A DNA stretch of 64,000 bases from assembly GCA_964030785.1 (NCBI GenBank), contig OZ034967.1, positions 63,662,113 through 63,726,112 on the forward strand. Reading direction: 5' to 3'. The notes beneath the pieces are model-generated. The model had not been told where the DNA came from. It searched no databases and worked only from the letters and a program-made list of their open reading frames with translations. Of this stretch, positions 54,997 through 64,000 are shown piece after piece. Origin of the DNA: Siderastrea siderea. Taxonomy: Eukaryota > Cnidaria > Anthozoa > Scleractinia > Rhizangiidae. The first letter of the stretch is position 1. Each line of letters begins with the position of its first letter. The translations under genes were made by a program, and so were the position numbers.

Positions 54997-57900
54997 GATT
55001 AGGGAAGGGCGGGCGGGCCAGCTACTTACTTCATACATGGACTGGAAATTGTACAGACTTCCCATGTATTTTATCGGCATCATCAGTAACCTGCATGAAA
55101 GCTAGCTGCCGTTTGAACACCTTCTTACCAGGATTTTCTCCCCTTTGTTTTTTCTCTCGACACTTTTGGCTATTAGTGATGGTTTGTCGGTCAAACTTCA
55201 TCGATCTGGGACCGAGAGATTGAACGTATTTCTTTATGGTGTTGTTGCCAGCGCGAAAAAAGGAACCACTAAGATGGCGGACTTGAAGATGAACTTTGTC
55301 CGGTACACTGTCAGCCTGTTTCACAGTTCCAAAGAGCTCAACATACATCTAACAAAGGAAAAATGTAAACAGTTACATAAAAAAGAAACATCTTTACTAG
55401 GTGATGGGATTCTGTCTTTACCAAGTCTCTAGACGGAAAATATAAGTTAAAATTTACCTTTGACATTCGCACGTTGTAGCTCGCACGGCTCTGTTTAATG
55501 TTGATAGTGAATGTCGCGGCTCCATTCGAATGAATTTGGGCAAACATCTGTAGGTTAGAAAAATGTTTTATGAATGTAAGAAAAACATATTTTAAAATAA
55601 ATAGAGAAGAAACCTGGAAACAAACTTCTTTGAAATTTTCTTATACTTTTGCAAAGGAGTTATAATAATTGCAACCTCAAGAGGTCCAAGGTGAAAATTA
55701 ATGTAAAAATCTCGAAAAAAAGTTTTTTTCGGCTTTTTTCATTTGTCTTTCTGAAAGCCCGATTTCAATTGAAAAAAGCGTGCTTTTAACTCCATTCGTA
55801 CCGATTCTACGTGTGTGATCAAACTCTTCTCGTCTTTACAAGCGAAATATAATGAAACAGCTCTCCCTAAAAATTTAATAAAGCTCACCGCTTTGTCTTT
55901 AACATTGTCAAAGCTCCACTTCTGGGAGTCAGTGGTGTATTTGACATCACTGAAGCACCTTATAGCTTTATTTTTGATTCGATTTATTTTTCGAAGCTCG
56001 CCTGTCAGTTGAACAGCTCCATTAAGTCGTCCAGTTCCGCGCGCACTTTCAGTTGCCAGCCGTCGGAAAGAGGCCAGTGGATTATTTCCTTCCCATAATG
56101 TACGGAAAGCGAAAGCTTTGTGAAGTTCATAAAGGTGCTTCATGAATGATCTCTCCAGTTCTCTGTATGTGCTGAGTAGATTTTCCGTAAAGGTCTGCCG
56201 GAGATTCTTGCTTATTGGGGCACCTTAATGTACAGAGAAGCGAATATTTTAAGAGTAACATTTTTTTTCAGAGAAGCAGTAGGTTTTTCGCCTAGAGTCT
56301 TGACCTGATTGCCCTAGAGAAAGTTGAGGAGGAAACTGAAGCTAACGAGTTTCCCTAACGGATCTGCTGGAATCAACGTCCTCATTTTTAGTCAAATTAA
56401 TGTGCTTCTGGAAGAAATGAACCACATCAGGTTTCTAGTTTCAACATTACTTGTTTACGAGCAAAAAATTGAAAGAAATCGATTTTTCAACGTCTGCCAC
56501 GGAATTTTTGATTCTTACTGAAAGTCGCTCATAAATGCCATCCAATTTGCAAGAGGACAATAATGCAAAGTTTTCTCCGTATGGCTTCCTCTTCTTCTTT
56601 TTTTAAATAAAACGTGATCATACCTGGGGATTGGGTAATACTTCTTATTTCCCTTTGGGTATTTTCAAGGAGTGGAATATCAAAGTTGTATGTCCCGATG
56701 TCGTTATCGCAGTCCATGACTTTCGCTATCAGGTCAATACGAACGGATGCCACAATAAAGAATGACGCTATATCCGCTTTAAGGGGTGCGATGTCCTGAG
56801 GTCTGGAAGCTGTGTCTAGAAGGCACACTAATTCCTCGGCAATTGTTTCTTTGTTCATCTCAAGGTTGGCCTTAATGTAGAAAAAGCGAAGTAGAAGGTT
56901 AGAAGAATGCAAGCCTTAACATTTGTTTTACCAGAAACCTCTAGGGAAGAGAATCCGACCGACTGTGGAAGGTCATGGGTTTGACTAACGGCGAGGAATC
57001 TATTATCTTTTTTGCAGTCCCAAGCCCACGACATAGTGCACTCAGTGTGTCCTCATCACGCGTAACAGCGTTTCCACTTTTAACGTTTGCCTCGATGTTC
57101 TTTCAATTTGATGTTAAGATCTTTACAACCCTCATTAACCCAGAACTTTAAGTGACCATGTCCCACTGCTTTGGGTGGTTCTTGTCTTATTTTATTTTAC
57201 GAGTTCTACAAGTTAAAATGTCCAAAGAGCATGATTTCAATAAACAAAAGTTGTCAAAAAAGAGGTTTGCGAAGTATTAATGAAGGAAAAGAGCAAAATT
57301 AAAGGATGGTACCTTCATAATCTCGGGTACTGAACCGACGTCCACTTGATCAAAGTCCAGATCACTGGAATCTGTCAAAGGTGTGTATTTCTTTCCAAAC
57401 GTCAGCCATTTTTTGATACTGCCAAGGGTCGCCTGAAGGGATTTTACACATTTTCCAGACTGCGAAGCGGCAATTCCAAGCGCCGCATCAATAAAGGCTA
57501 AAGGGTCTTTAGATGCTATCGCGCTACCAAATCCTACAAGACCCTGGAGTACCGCTATAAGGTCATCTTGGTTAAACGTAGCTGCTGCATAAGCATCGGG
57601 TAAAATATTTTGAATATTTCTAAGTATACTGGTCATCTTTTGCTCTTGAGTTTGTATGGCCTACGGAAAGAAACGAGAACTCAAACAAAATTTTACATCT
57701 TTATGGCTACTCAAACCCGTGGTAGTATCTGCTGGTAACTTGCCGGCATTGATCTGGATTTGAAGGAACTATTTGGTGCTGGTTATCCACCGGTTTGATA
57801 TATACTAAAGCAATTACTTACCTCAGTGTCGGTGAGGAGTAGTGGATTTTTCCCTCGCCACTCCAAGTCGGTGAATTACTGTTATCTGCCCGAGTATGAA

Positions 57901-58414
57901 TGGCCAGTCAGAGCGCGTGAAAAACACTATCCACTTGTGTGATATATACTAATAACAGTTATCACATTCACTACGGGTATCAGTTTACAGTATTGAAAAA
58001 ACGCTTTATTCCGTTAATATGAAATAAATCATTTTACCTTAACATACATCCTTTTTTGACTTTCTGCGACACGTTTGGCCTCAACAAGTCGCCCTTTTTG
58101 CGCCTGCACTTGTGACGTTGACACTGCCGACATTTTGGACGCCATCTGCAATAAAAGCAGAAGATATTTATCCTATTCAGACCAGACGGTTTTGGTCTTC
58201 TTGGACCAATGAAACTTGGAGGGTGTATAGTACGTTGTTAGGGTTGTTAGGTACAGAGTTGTTAACGTCACATGACTTGGGAATTACTTCATTATTTTTG
58301 AAGAACCACCATCTCTTATTTAATTATTATGAGATCTGGAATTTTTTGTACCAATTATACACCGAGGAATGGAGTTTGCTATATGCATATCCTTTAATTG
58401 CAAGAAATGAATGA

Positions 58415-58465
<51 letters not shown>

Positions 58466-60015
58466 GTTAAAGTTGTTGTCGTGGAGTTTCCTGAGCGCGT
58501 TAAATTCGGGGAGACAGGGAAATCTATGCCCGAGAAAATTAAAGAACACGACAAGAAATACTGCTCGCTTGTACGCCCATGAGACCAACAGCTTTCTGCT
58601 CAGGATCGAGGTAAAATTTATCAACCGAGACTTTTACCGACACACTCACAGGATCATGAAAGCTAGCCAGCTAACACATCACCATAACAACATCAACACG
58701 GATAGCGAAATTGAAATTTATGAAGCGTGGGGATATCAACGGTCAAGGAACACAGCAGGAGCCCGACATGACGGCGGACCGCTTAGGGAACAAGAAGCTT
58801 CTCACTAGAACAATGGGGATGGAAACGTACCAATCACAACCGATCATCGTAGTACAAATATTACCGCCGCGTAACTATTCGACTTCATTGCCTGATGAAA
58901 AATAACATGTACAGTGAGCTGTTGTTACTTATTGAGATAGCATTTGTTTCCTAGATCTCTCCTTCCATATTCGTGATAAGCGAGCAATCCTTTAATCACG
59001 AAGACACAGCATTTTAAATTACATCTCCTTAAGCTAATTAACTCATTGATTCTCTTGTTTTGGGACATTCGTAAAAAAAGAATACGATAAATGTTTTTTA
59101 ACAGTGCTCATACCGTTTGTTTTGGTAGGCAATCTTTTACTTCATGGTTGGATGATATGTAGGAACGTTCCACTAGTACTATGGTGTTTTTGACATGGAA
59201 ATGGAAACCGCACATTCTGTTATCTTGGATATCGACAGAAATTCAACTTGATTTACCCCAAAATATATAAATTATAATAAAACTAAAAAGTTACTCTTTC
59301 AAACCTTCAAAACAATTTCATTAAAACAAAAAATTTCTGAAGTAGAATTGGGCAAGCATGCTATTTAAAATTGAAACATGAAGATTGATAAACAAAACGA
59401 TGTCACTTAAACTTATTCCTTGATACCCTCAAGCTTTGGTGATTAGTTTTCTAGTGCGCATGAGTCCACAGGGTGAATAGTTGAAGCAGAGTGGGTTTCA
59501 AGTAAGTGTCGAAAGCAATCCGCGTTTACTTTGATTTTGCTTTTCTTGGCGCTGTGATTTGACTAAAAACTCGCGGCACTTTTCCATCCAATCAGAAGTA
59601 AAACTGAAACCAATCCTGACTTTCCGCACGTGTTTTCCCACGCTAGGCGCCCGTTACATGTAAGTTACGAGTTCTGATTGGTTCATCGCGGTGTTTGCGT
59701 CTGTTGTGATTATCCTGAGTAATTGTTACGAAAGTTGAAAACCGCCCAAAAACTATTTTGATGGGAGTTAAATATAGACTGGCACTATCACAAGCATAAA
59801 ACTATTTTCCCTATTACTGACCTGTTGGAAGTTTTCGTGGTTCGTTACGGTGGAGATGACATCGTTGAAAGCTGTCTCATAGCTTTGAGCTGCTCCTTTA
59901 ACTTCTTGCACGATACGTTCAAGAGCTTGCCACCTCATTCGAGGAGCAAATAATTGGTTCTTTCCAAAAATGTCGTAGCATTCTTTACCCAGGAAACCAA
60001 GCTTTCTTTTGGCAT
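53915..60015 (-). CDS. Copy B: duplicate of the collagen-like gene, 3' exons only, with an in-frame stop
   Basis: Eight exons are visible: 59822-60015, 58038-58145, 57313-57660, 56624-56870, 55889-56223, 55458-55547, 55030-55348, 54702-54898, plus a terminal exon 53915-54052 that ends in TGA. The first four match copy A exons 11-14; the rest lie outside the window for copy A. Phases agree at every junction (0, 0, 0, 1, 0, 0, 1, 0). The last codon of exon 55030-55348 is TGA, one base before the GTAAGT donor, and would cut off about 110 C-terminal residues. The N-terminal exons, if present, lie beyond the LINE at 60313-64000, outside the window. Either a C-terminally truncated paralog or a young pseudogene. 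Confidence 0.7.
54702..54898 (-). CDS. Copy B exon 18: Cys-rich C-terminal segment
   Basis: 197 bases, phase 1 to phase 0, acceptor TTGTCAACAG, donor GTAAGA. It codes TYCISRNDQRWQSMCTDP and, after a Gly/Asp-rich stretch, GTYELKIPVDRNLACDAS. A broken homologue lies at 35.87-36.02 kb, which supports the frame. Five cysteines suggest an extracellular disulphide-bonded domain. Confidence 0.7.
54945..54998. repeat. (GT)n followed by a G run
   Basis: About 16 GT units then about 19 G on the plus strand, in the intron between copy B exons 17 and 18, close to the exon 18 acceptor. Confidence 0.9.
55030..55348 (-). CDS. Copy B exon 17, ends in an in-frame TGA
   Basis: 319 bases, phase 0 to phase 1. 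Codes VELFGTVKQADSVPDKVHLQ and a basic loop. The 106th and last full codon is TGA (55031-55033), followed by one base and a consensus GTAAGT donor. Because the next exon needs phase 1, no other donor I can see rescues the frame. Confidence 0.65.
55458..55547 (-). CDS. Copy B exon 16
   Basis: 90 bases, phase 0, 30 residues (FAQIHSNGAATFTINIKQSR in the middle). Beta-strand-like. Acceptor CCTACAG, donor GTAAAT. Confidence 0.7.
55889..56223 (-). CDS. Copy B exon 15
   Basis: 335 bases, phase 1 to phase 0, acceptor ACATTAAG, donor GTGAGC. It codes a basic helical region that includes RELERSFMKHLYELHKAFAF. An open frame also runs on past the donor to a stop near 55739, so intron retention would give a shorter C terminus. 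Confidence 0.7.
56624..56870 (-). CDS. Copy B exon 14
   Basis: 247 bases, phase 0 to phase 1, donor GTATGATC. It codes an acidic helical segment (KADIASFFIVASVRIDLIAK) that ends ITQSP. This is the complete version of the exon cut by the left window edge in copy A. Confidence 0.8.
57313..57660 (-). CDS. Copy B exon 13
   Basis: Identical length to copy A exon 13, with two conservative substitutions (Thr to Ala, Ser to Ala). Splice sites are preserved. Confidence 0.85.
58038..58145 (-). CDS. Copy B exon 12
   Basis: Coding sequence identical to copy A exon 12, with the same acceptor and donor. Confidence 0.75.
58484..58905 (+). mobile_element. Penelope-like element, 3' GIY-YIG fragment (copy B)
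   Basis: Orthologous position to 1775-2200. A small deletion removes the YIG part; the downstream part (EVKFINRDFYRHTHRIMKAS, NINTDSEIEIYEAWG) is in one frame here. Confidence 0.7.
59822..60015 (-). CDS. Copy B exon 11
   Basis: Same length and splice sites as 3112-3305. Three residue changes (Gly to Cys, Phe to Leu, Ser to Arg). The frame is open. Confidence 0.8.
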
Positions 60016-60539
60016 CTGAGAGAAACAAAAAATGTTGTGACTTTGATAAAAAAGTGCATGTGGTGTATACAACTTATCTCCCTTTAGGGAAACTTTGTGC
60101 TTTCAAGGGAAACATTTACAGTTTTGTTGACGGAGTATGAGGTAAATGGCTAATAAGTAAAAATCACAAACAAAAATAAAAGCTCTAAACAATTTTCAAC
60201 GATATGAAAAGAAAAATAAGCTCTCGAATGAAATGATCGTTTACTACTAAAGTGTCTAACTTAAATCTACCCTTTAAACCTTCTATTTGGAGTATTGTTC
60301 CTATAAAGAAATCCCTTTTTTTTATTGTTATTATACACATAGTACAATTACATTCATTTGTTAATACAGAATATTATAAATTACAATTATCCATATCACG
60401 CTAGTTACACTAAATTACAATAAATCACAATTACAATAAATTAGATGCACTATTAAGTTTAGAAAAAAGAGCGAAAACAAAATAAAAGTAAAAGGAGCAT
60501 CTTAAACAATTAGGTATTTAATAAATAAGGTATAATACT

Positions 60540-61654
60540 TTAATCTATCTTCTCTATTTTATACTTTGTGTTTAATTTATTAACATAGTCGGAGAGAGTA
60601 ATTGGTCTGTTGTTCAGTTTGTTGGTATAAATGTAATAACGCATATACAGCAAGGCATAATTAAGTTTTCTTATCAAAGTTTTGTTTTCAAGTGAAGAGG
60701 CGGGAGATAAACCGAATAACGTTTCTTTAACAGATGGATGGTGATTGGAGTTGTTCACGCTATTAAACCATTGAATAACTCTCCTTTGAAAAGCTTTTGA
60801 AAATTGGCAGTGAATGAAAGTATGCTCAATAGAGTCTTCATTTCCACAATATAAACAATCCCCGTCATCTTTAATACCAAAACGGTGTAGCTCCTTCTTA
60901 GTGACTATAATTCTATGTAAGAACTTGTAGTGGAATTCTTTCAATTTATTTTCTTTACAAATTCGTTTTGTCAACTTAAAAAAGTGCCCCCAATCAATGG
61001 AGTTTAAATTCAAATTTTTGCTCCATTTCGTTGGGCCGGTAGGAAAAGAATGATTAACCTTATTATTTAGTAGCCAGTAGAAATCTTTTGCCTTTGCTTT
61101 CTCTAAGTCAATTTCGATGTTTTCCTCTAGTTGGAACTTGGATTGATCTCCCAAATAACTTTCTTTTGGAAGTTTTCCAAAATTACGTGCCCTTGTTAGA
61201 AGCGTTTTAGGGATGGCATTTATAACTTGATAAAATTTTAAAAATTGGTTTTACAGTCATATTTCCTTTGGAACTGTTGAAAAGAAATTAGCTGTCCGTT
61301 TTCATTTAAAAGGTCCTGAATAGATATGATTCCTTTGGAAAACCATTCTTGAAGAAAGAATGGCTTTCCCCCTATAAGGATAGCTTTGTTGTTAAAAAGA
61401 ATTGTTTCCTGTCCTTGTTGGTAGTTGTACTTAGACTTTAGTTCCGAAAAAAAAGATAAAATGTCTTTGTAAAAGATTGGTAATTTAGGATCTAAGTATT
61501 TTGCATCGTAATTACACCTAACGAAAAAATTTAATCCTCCAAGTTTTGTGAAAAAATAATTTGGTACTGATTTCCAATTGCGTCTTTCAGGGTTAAGTAG
61601 TCTTGAGATCCAAGCCAGTCTTAACCCCTTTATCATAAGATCGATATCCGTCAT
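60540..61654 (-). pseudogene. LINE ORF2 C-terminal region with zinc knuckle
   Basis: Two frames (61654-61238 and 61154-60540). The first has RLAWISRLLNPERRNWKS; the second ends with LHRFGIKDDGDCLYCGNEDS and HTFIHCQFS, the HG-x-C-x2-C-x-H-x-C type zinc finger at the end of L1/Tx1-type ORF2. A frame shift lies between them. Confidence 0.8.
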
Positions 61655-61974
61655 ACGGATTCCACCTCGATTATAATCCTGATAAATGCTTTCTCTTTTA
61701 ATTTTGTCCTTTTTTTTGTTCCATAAGAAACTGAAAAGCTTACTTTTGATGGTGAATTGGTACTTCGGTTGGAGTGTTTAAATGGGAGGCTGCATAGACT
61801 ATTTGGGATAGCCCAAGAGATTTAATAATCAAAGCCTTTCCAAACAAGGTCAGCTTTCTTGCTTTCCATAAATCCAGTTTCGTTTGTAATTTTTGACTTT
61901 TAAATCGAAATTAAAATGTTTGTTCTTATTATCATCATATGAGAAATATAACCCTAGAATTTTGACAGGTTTGT

Positions 61975-63195
61975 TTACCCACTGTAATTGTAACGGTGTA
62001 GTTTTGTTCTTTGACCATTTGCCCAACCATATCGCCTTAGTCTTTTTACATTTAATTTTAAGCCTGAGATGACTCCAAAGTTATTGACTATGTTGAGAGA
62101 ATTTTCTACTGAAATAATATCTGTACAAAATAAGTTAGTATCATCTGCAAATTGACTAATTTTAACCTCATTTCCAAATAAATTAATCCCATTGATTTCA
62201 GTTGTCTGGCGAAGCTTGTTTGATAATATTTCTGCGCTCAATATGAAGAGATATGGGGAAAGCGGGCAGCCTTGCCTAACCCCTCTTGTTGGTTTAATCC
62301 AATTGGTGGTAAAGCCATTATTCAATACCGTACTTTCGATATTTGTATAAAAAATTCTAATCCATCTTTTGACATTCTCGCCGAAATTGAAGAGATCTAA
62401 TACCTTCATTATGAATTGCCATTCCAAGGTGTCAAAGGCTTTCTCAAAGTCTAGTGACACCAGAATGCCCCCTTTCTTTTCCGACATGGTGTACTCCATT
62501 ACATCGTTTATCAGGCGTATATTTTCTCCAATATAACGACCTTTCATGAATCCGGTTTGATCGGAGTGAACTAATTTTGGGAGTACTGATTCTATTCTTT
62601 TGGCTAATGCTTTAGATGCAATCTTATAATCAATGTTGAGTAAGGTTATAGGTCTCCAATTCTGAATGTCTAGTAGGTCAGAGTCTTCTTTAGGTATCAA
62701 AGTAATTACACCTCTTCGCTGTGAAATGGAGAGTTCTCCTTCTTCAAAGGCTTGATTAAGACTTTGGATCAGATCGAATCCTATTAAATCAAAGAAGTGT
62801 TTATAGAACTCAGCGGTGAATCCGTCTTCACCTGGAGATTTATTGTCTTCAAAAGATTCTAATATCTTTTTACACTCCTCCAAGGTAAAACTCCCTTCCA
62901 TTTGTTCCTGTTTTTCGTTAAGTTCTGGGATTTCGATTTCCCGAATAAATTCATCAAAAGCTTCTTGGGTCACAGTTATTTTAGAGCTGTAAAGGTCCTC
63001 ATAGAATTTCTCTATATTTTGTAAGATTTTAACCTCTTCTTTTATTGATACGTTATCGCTAGTTTGGAGTTCGGTTATTGTCTTCCTATTATAGTTTTGC
63101 TTCTCTAAATTAAAGAAATATTTAGTCGGCCGCTCTCCTTTCTCTACCACCTGCATTTCGATCGGAAAATTGCAGCGCGTCCTTTTTCTTCGCAT
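61975..63195 (-). pseudogene. LINE ORF2 reverse transcriptase
   Basis: RT blocks in order: KSPGEDGFTAEFYKHFFDLI, LIPKEDSDLLDIQNWRPITL, HSDQTGFMKGRYIGENIRLI, LVSLDFEKAFDTLEW, GVRQGCPLSPYLFILSAEIL and the catalytic FADDTNLF. A single-base frame shift near 62043, in an A-run, ends this frame. Confidence 0.9.
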
Positions 63196-63944
63196 ATTGA
63201 TTGAAACTCTGTTTTGAGGTTGTCGTACTCGGTTAACGTATTCTCTATATCTGATAAATTATCACTGTTACATATTTCATGGTCTAGCTCTTCCAGTCGC
63301 TTGGAGATTTGTACTTCCCGTTTTAAAGCAGCTCTCGCTTTTCTTTTAGCAAAAGAGATGGTGTTGTCACGAATTTCCATTTTAATTAATTCCCATACTA
63401 GTCTTTTGTCTTTCAAAGATGCATACTTCTCACGTAATCGAGGAATAAGATCGCGGATTTTAAATATACAGCTGTCATCTTTCAGTAAGGTGTTATTGAA
63501 CTTCCAGAATCCTGGTCCCCTTGGAGAATTGTTTGGTAATGACAGACAAAGAAAAACTGTTTTATGATCTGGTGCTATTGAGTTAGTAATTCCGATGCTT
63601 TTAACATGTTTTGTCAAGTTCTTTGCAATTAAAATAAAATCCAATCTAGATTTGACGTTTAAGGCTTTGGATACATATGAATATATATTCAAATTGGGGT
63701 GACGAACTCTTTGTATATCTATTAAATCAAAAATTTCCATTGTCATGAGAAGAAGCTGACTGAAATGTGATGGTTTCCATGGTGTTCCGCCTTTTTTGTC
63801 TCTTTTTGATAGCGTGCAGTTCCAGTCACCTCCAACAATAAGGTTTGTCAATTCCGATTTGTCGATGATACAATTATTAAGCTCTTGTATAAATTCTAGT
63901 TGTTCGGATGGATTATTTGGTGCGTAGATATTACAGAATGACAT
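63144..63944 (-). pseudogene. LINE ORF2 endonuclease part
   Basis: Apurinic-type endonuclease motifs: SFCNIYAPNNPSEQ, VGGDWNCTLSKRDKKGG, KSRLDFILIA and ITNSIAPDHKTVFL (catalytic Asp and His region). The domain probably starts further upstream, outside the window. Frame shift near 63150 before the RT. Confidence 0.85.
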
Positions 63945-64000
63945 TTTTAAACCATTGATATTGACTGTAATAAGAGTAATTCTTCCTGTTTTGTCACTGA

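Larger units (their letters stand above)
56748..60312. repeat. Tandem duplication, right unit
   Basis: Partner of 1-3599. The offset is 56747 at the left end and drifts by indels to about 56713 at the right end. High identity in introns shows the duplication is recent compared with the transposons inside it. Confidence 0.95.
60313..64000 (-). mobile_element. L1/Tx1-type LINE, 3' part (5' end beyond the window)
   Basis: Inserted after 60312. The 3' end on the minus strand is an A-rich tail (complement of CCCTTTTTTTTATTG). ORF2 fragments follow: endonuclease, RT, and a C-terminal zinc-knuckle region, in four frames. Copy A at 3599/3600 is the empty site, which gives the insertion point exactly. 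Confidence 0.9.

Noticed and set aside
1..64000. CRISPR array or bacterial defence island
   Set aside because: No regularly spaced short direct repeats with unique spacers, no bacterial gene layout; the window is eukaryotic.

Overview
The window reads as nuclear DNA of an animal, most likely a cnidarian and probably a stony coral. The evidence is a gene with many short exons and long AT-rich introns, and a dense load of eukaryotic mobile elements: L1/Tx1-type LINEs, Penelope-like elements, a tyrosine-recombinase retroelement of the Ngaro/PAT type, a decayed Gypsy element, piggyBac-like and Tigger/pogo-like MITEs, a THAP-domain remnant, and tRNA-like repeats. I see no operons, bacterial promoters or CRISPR arrays. 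The species assignment is inference.

The main gene content is one gene family on the minus strand. Copy A runs from a signal-peptide exon at 27.1 kb down to the left edge of the window. I could follow 14 exons in one continuous reading frame (690 codons inside the window). They encode a secreted protein with an N-terminal domain, a glycine-rich collagen-like stretch split over phase-1 exons, and a helical region. Copy B lies at 60.0-53.9 kb. It matches the 3' half of copy A across introns as well as exons, and it supplies the C-terminal exons that copy A has beyond the window edge. Bases 1-3599 pair with 56748-60312, so this is a genomic tandem duplication with a period of about 56.7 kb. Copy B has an in-frame TGA just before a splice donor in its third-last exon, so it may be truncated. 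A third, broken copy of one C-terminal exon sits at 35.9 kb, which points to an older, eroded member of the array.

Layout: 0-27 kb is copy A, with introns filled by Penelope, LINE, THAP, Gypsy and MITE remnants and tRNA-like repeats. 27-39.5 kb is the spacer between gene copies, with a piggyBac-like MITE that carries a nested Tigger-like MITE, a 1.6 kb TIR element and the broken paralogous exon. 39.6-45.7 kb is a Ngaro/PAT-type element with split direct repeats, an intact recombinase ORF and frameshifted RT/RNase H. 46.8-53.7 kb holds an interspersed repeat and a pair of 1.1 kb inverted arms. 53.9-60.3 kb is copy B. 60.3-64.0 kb is a frameshifted L1/Tx1-type LINE whose insertion point is defined to the base by the empty site in copy A.

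Exon models come from reading splice sites and frame by eye. Coordinates may be off by a base or two, and nothing was confirmed by database search or transcript data.
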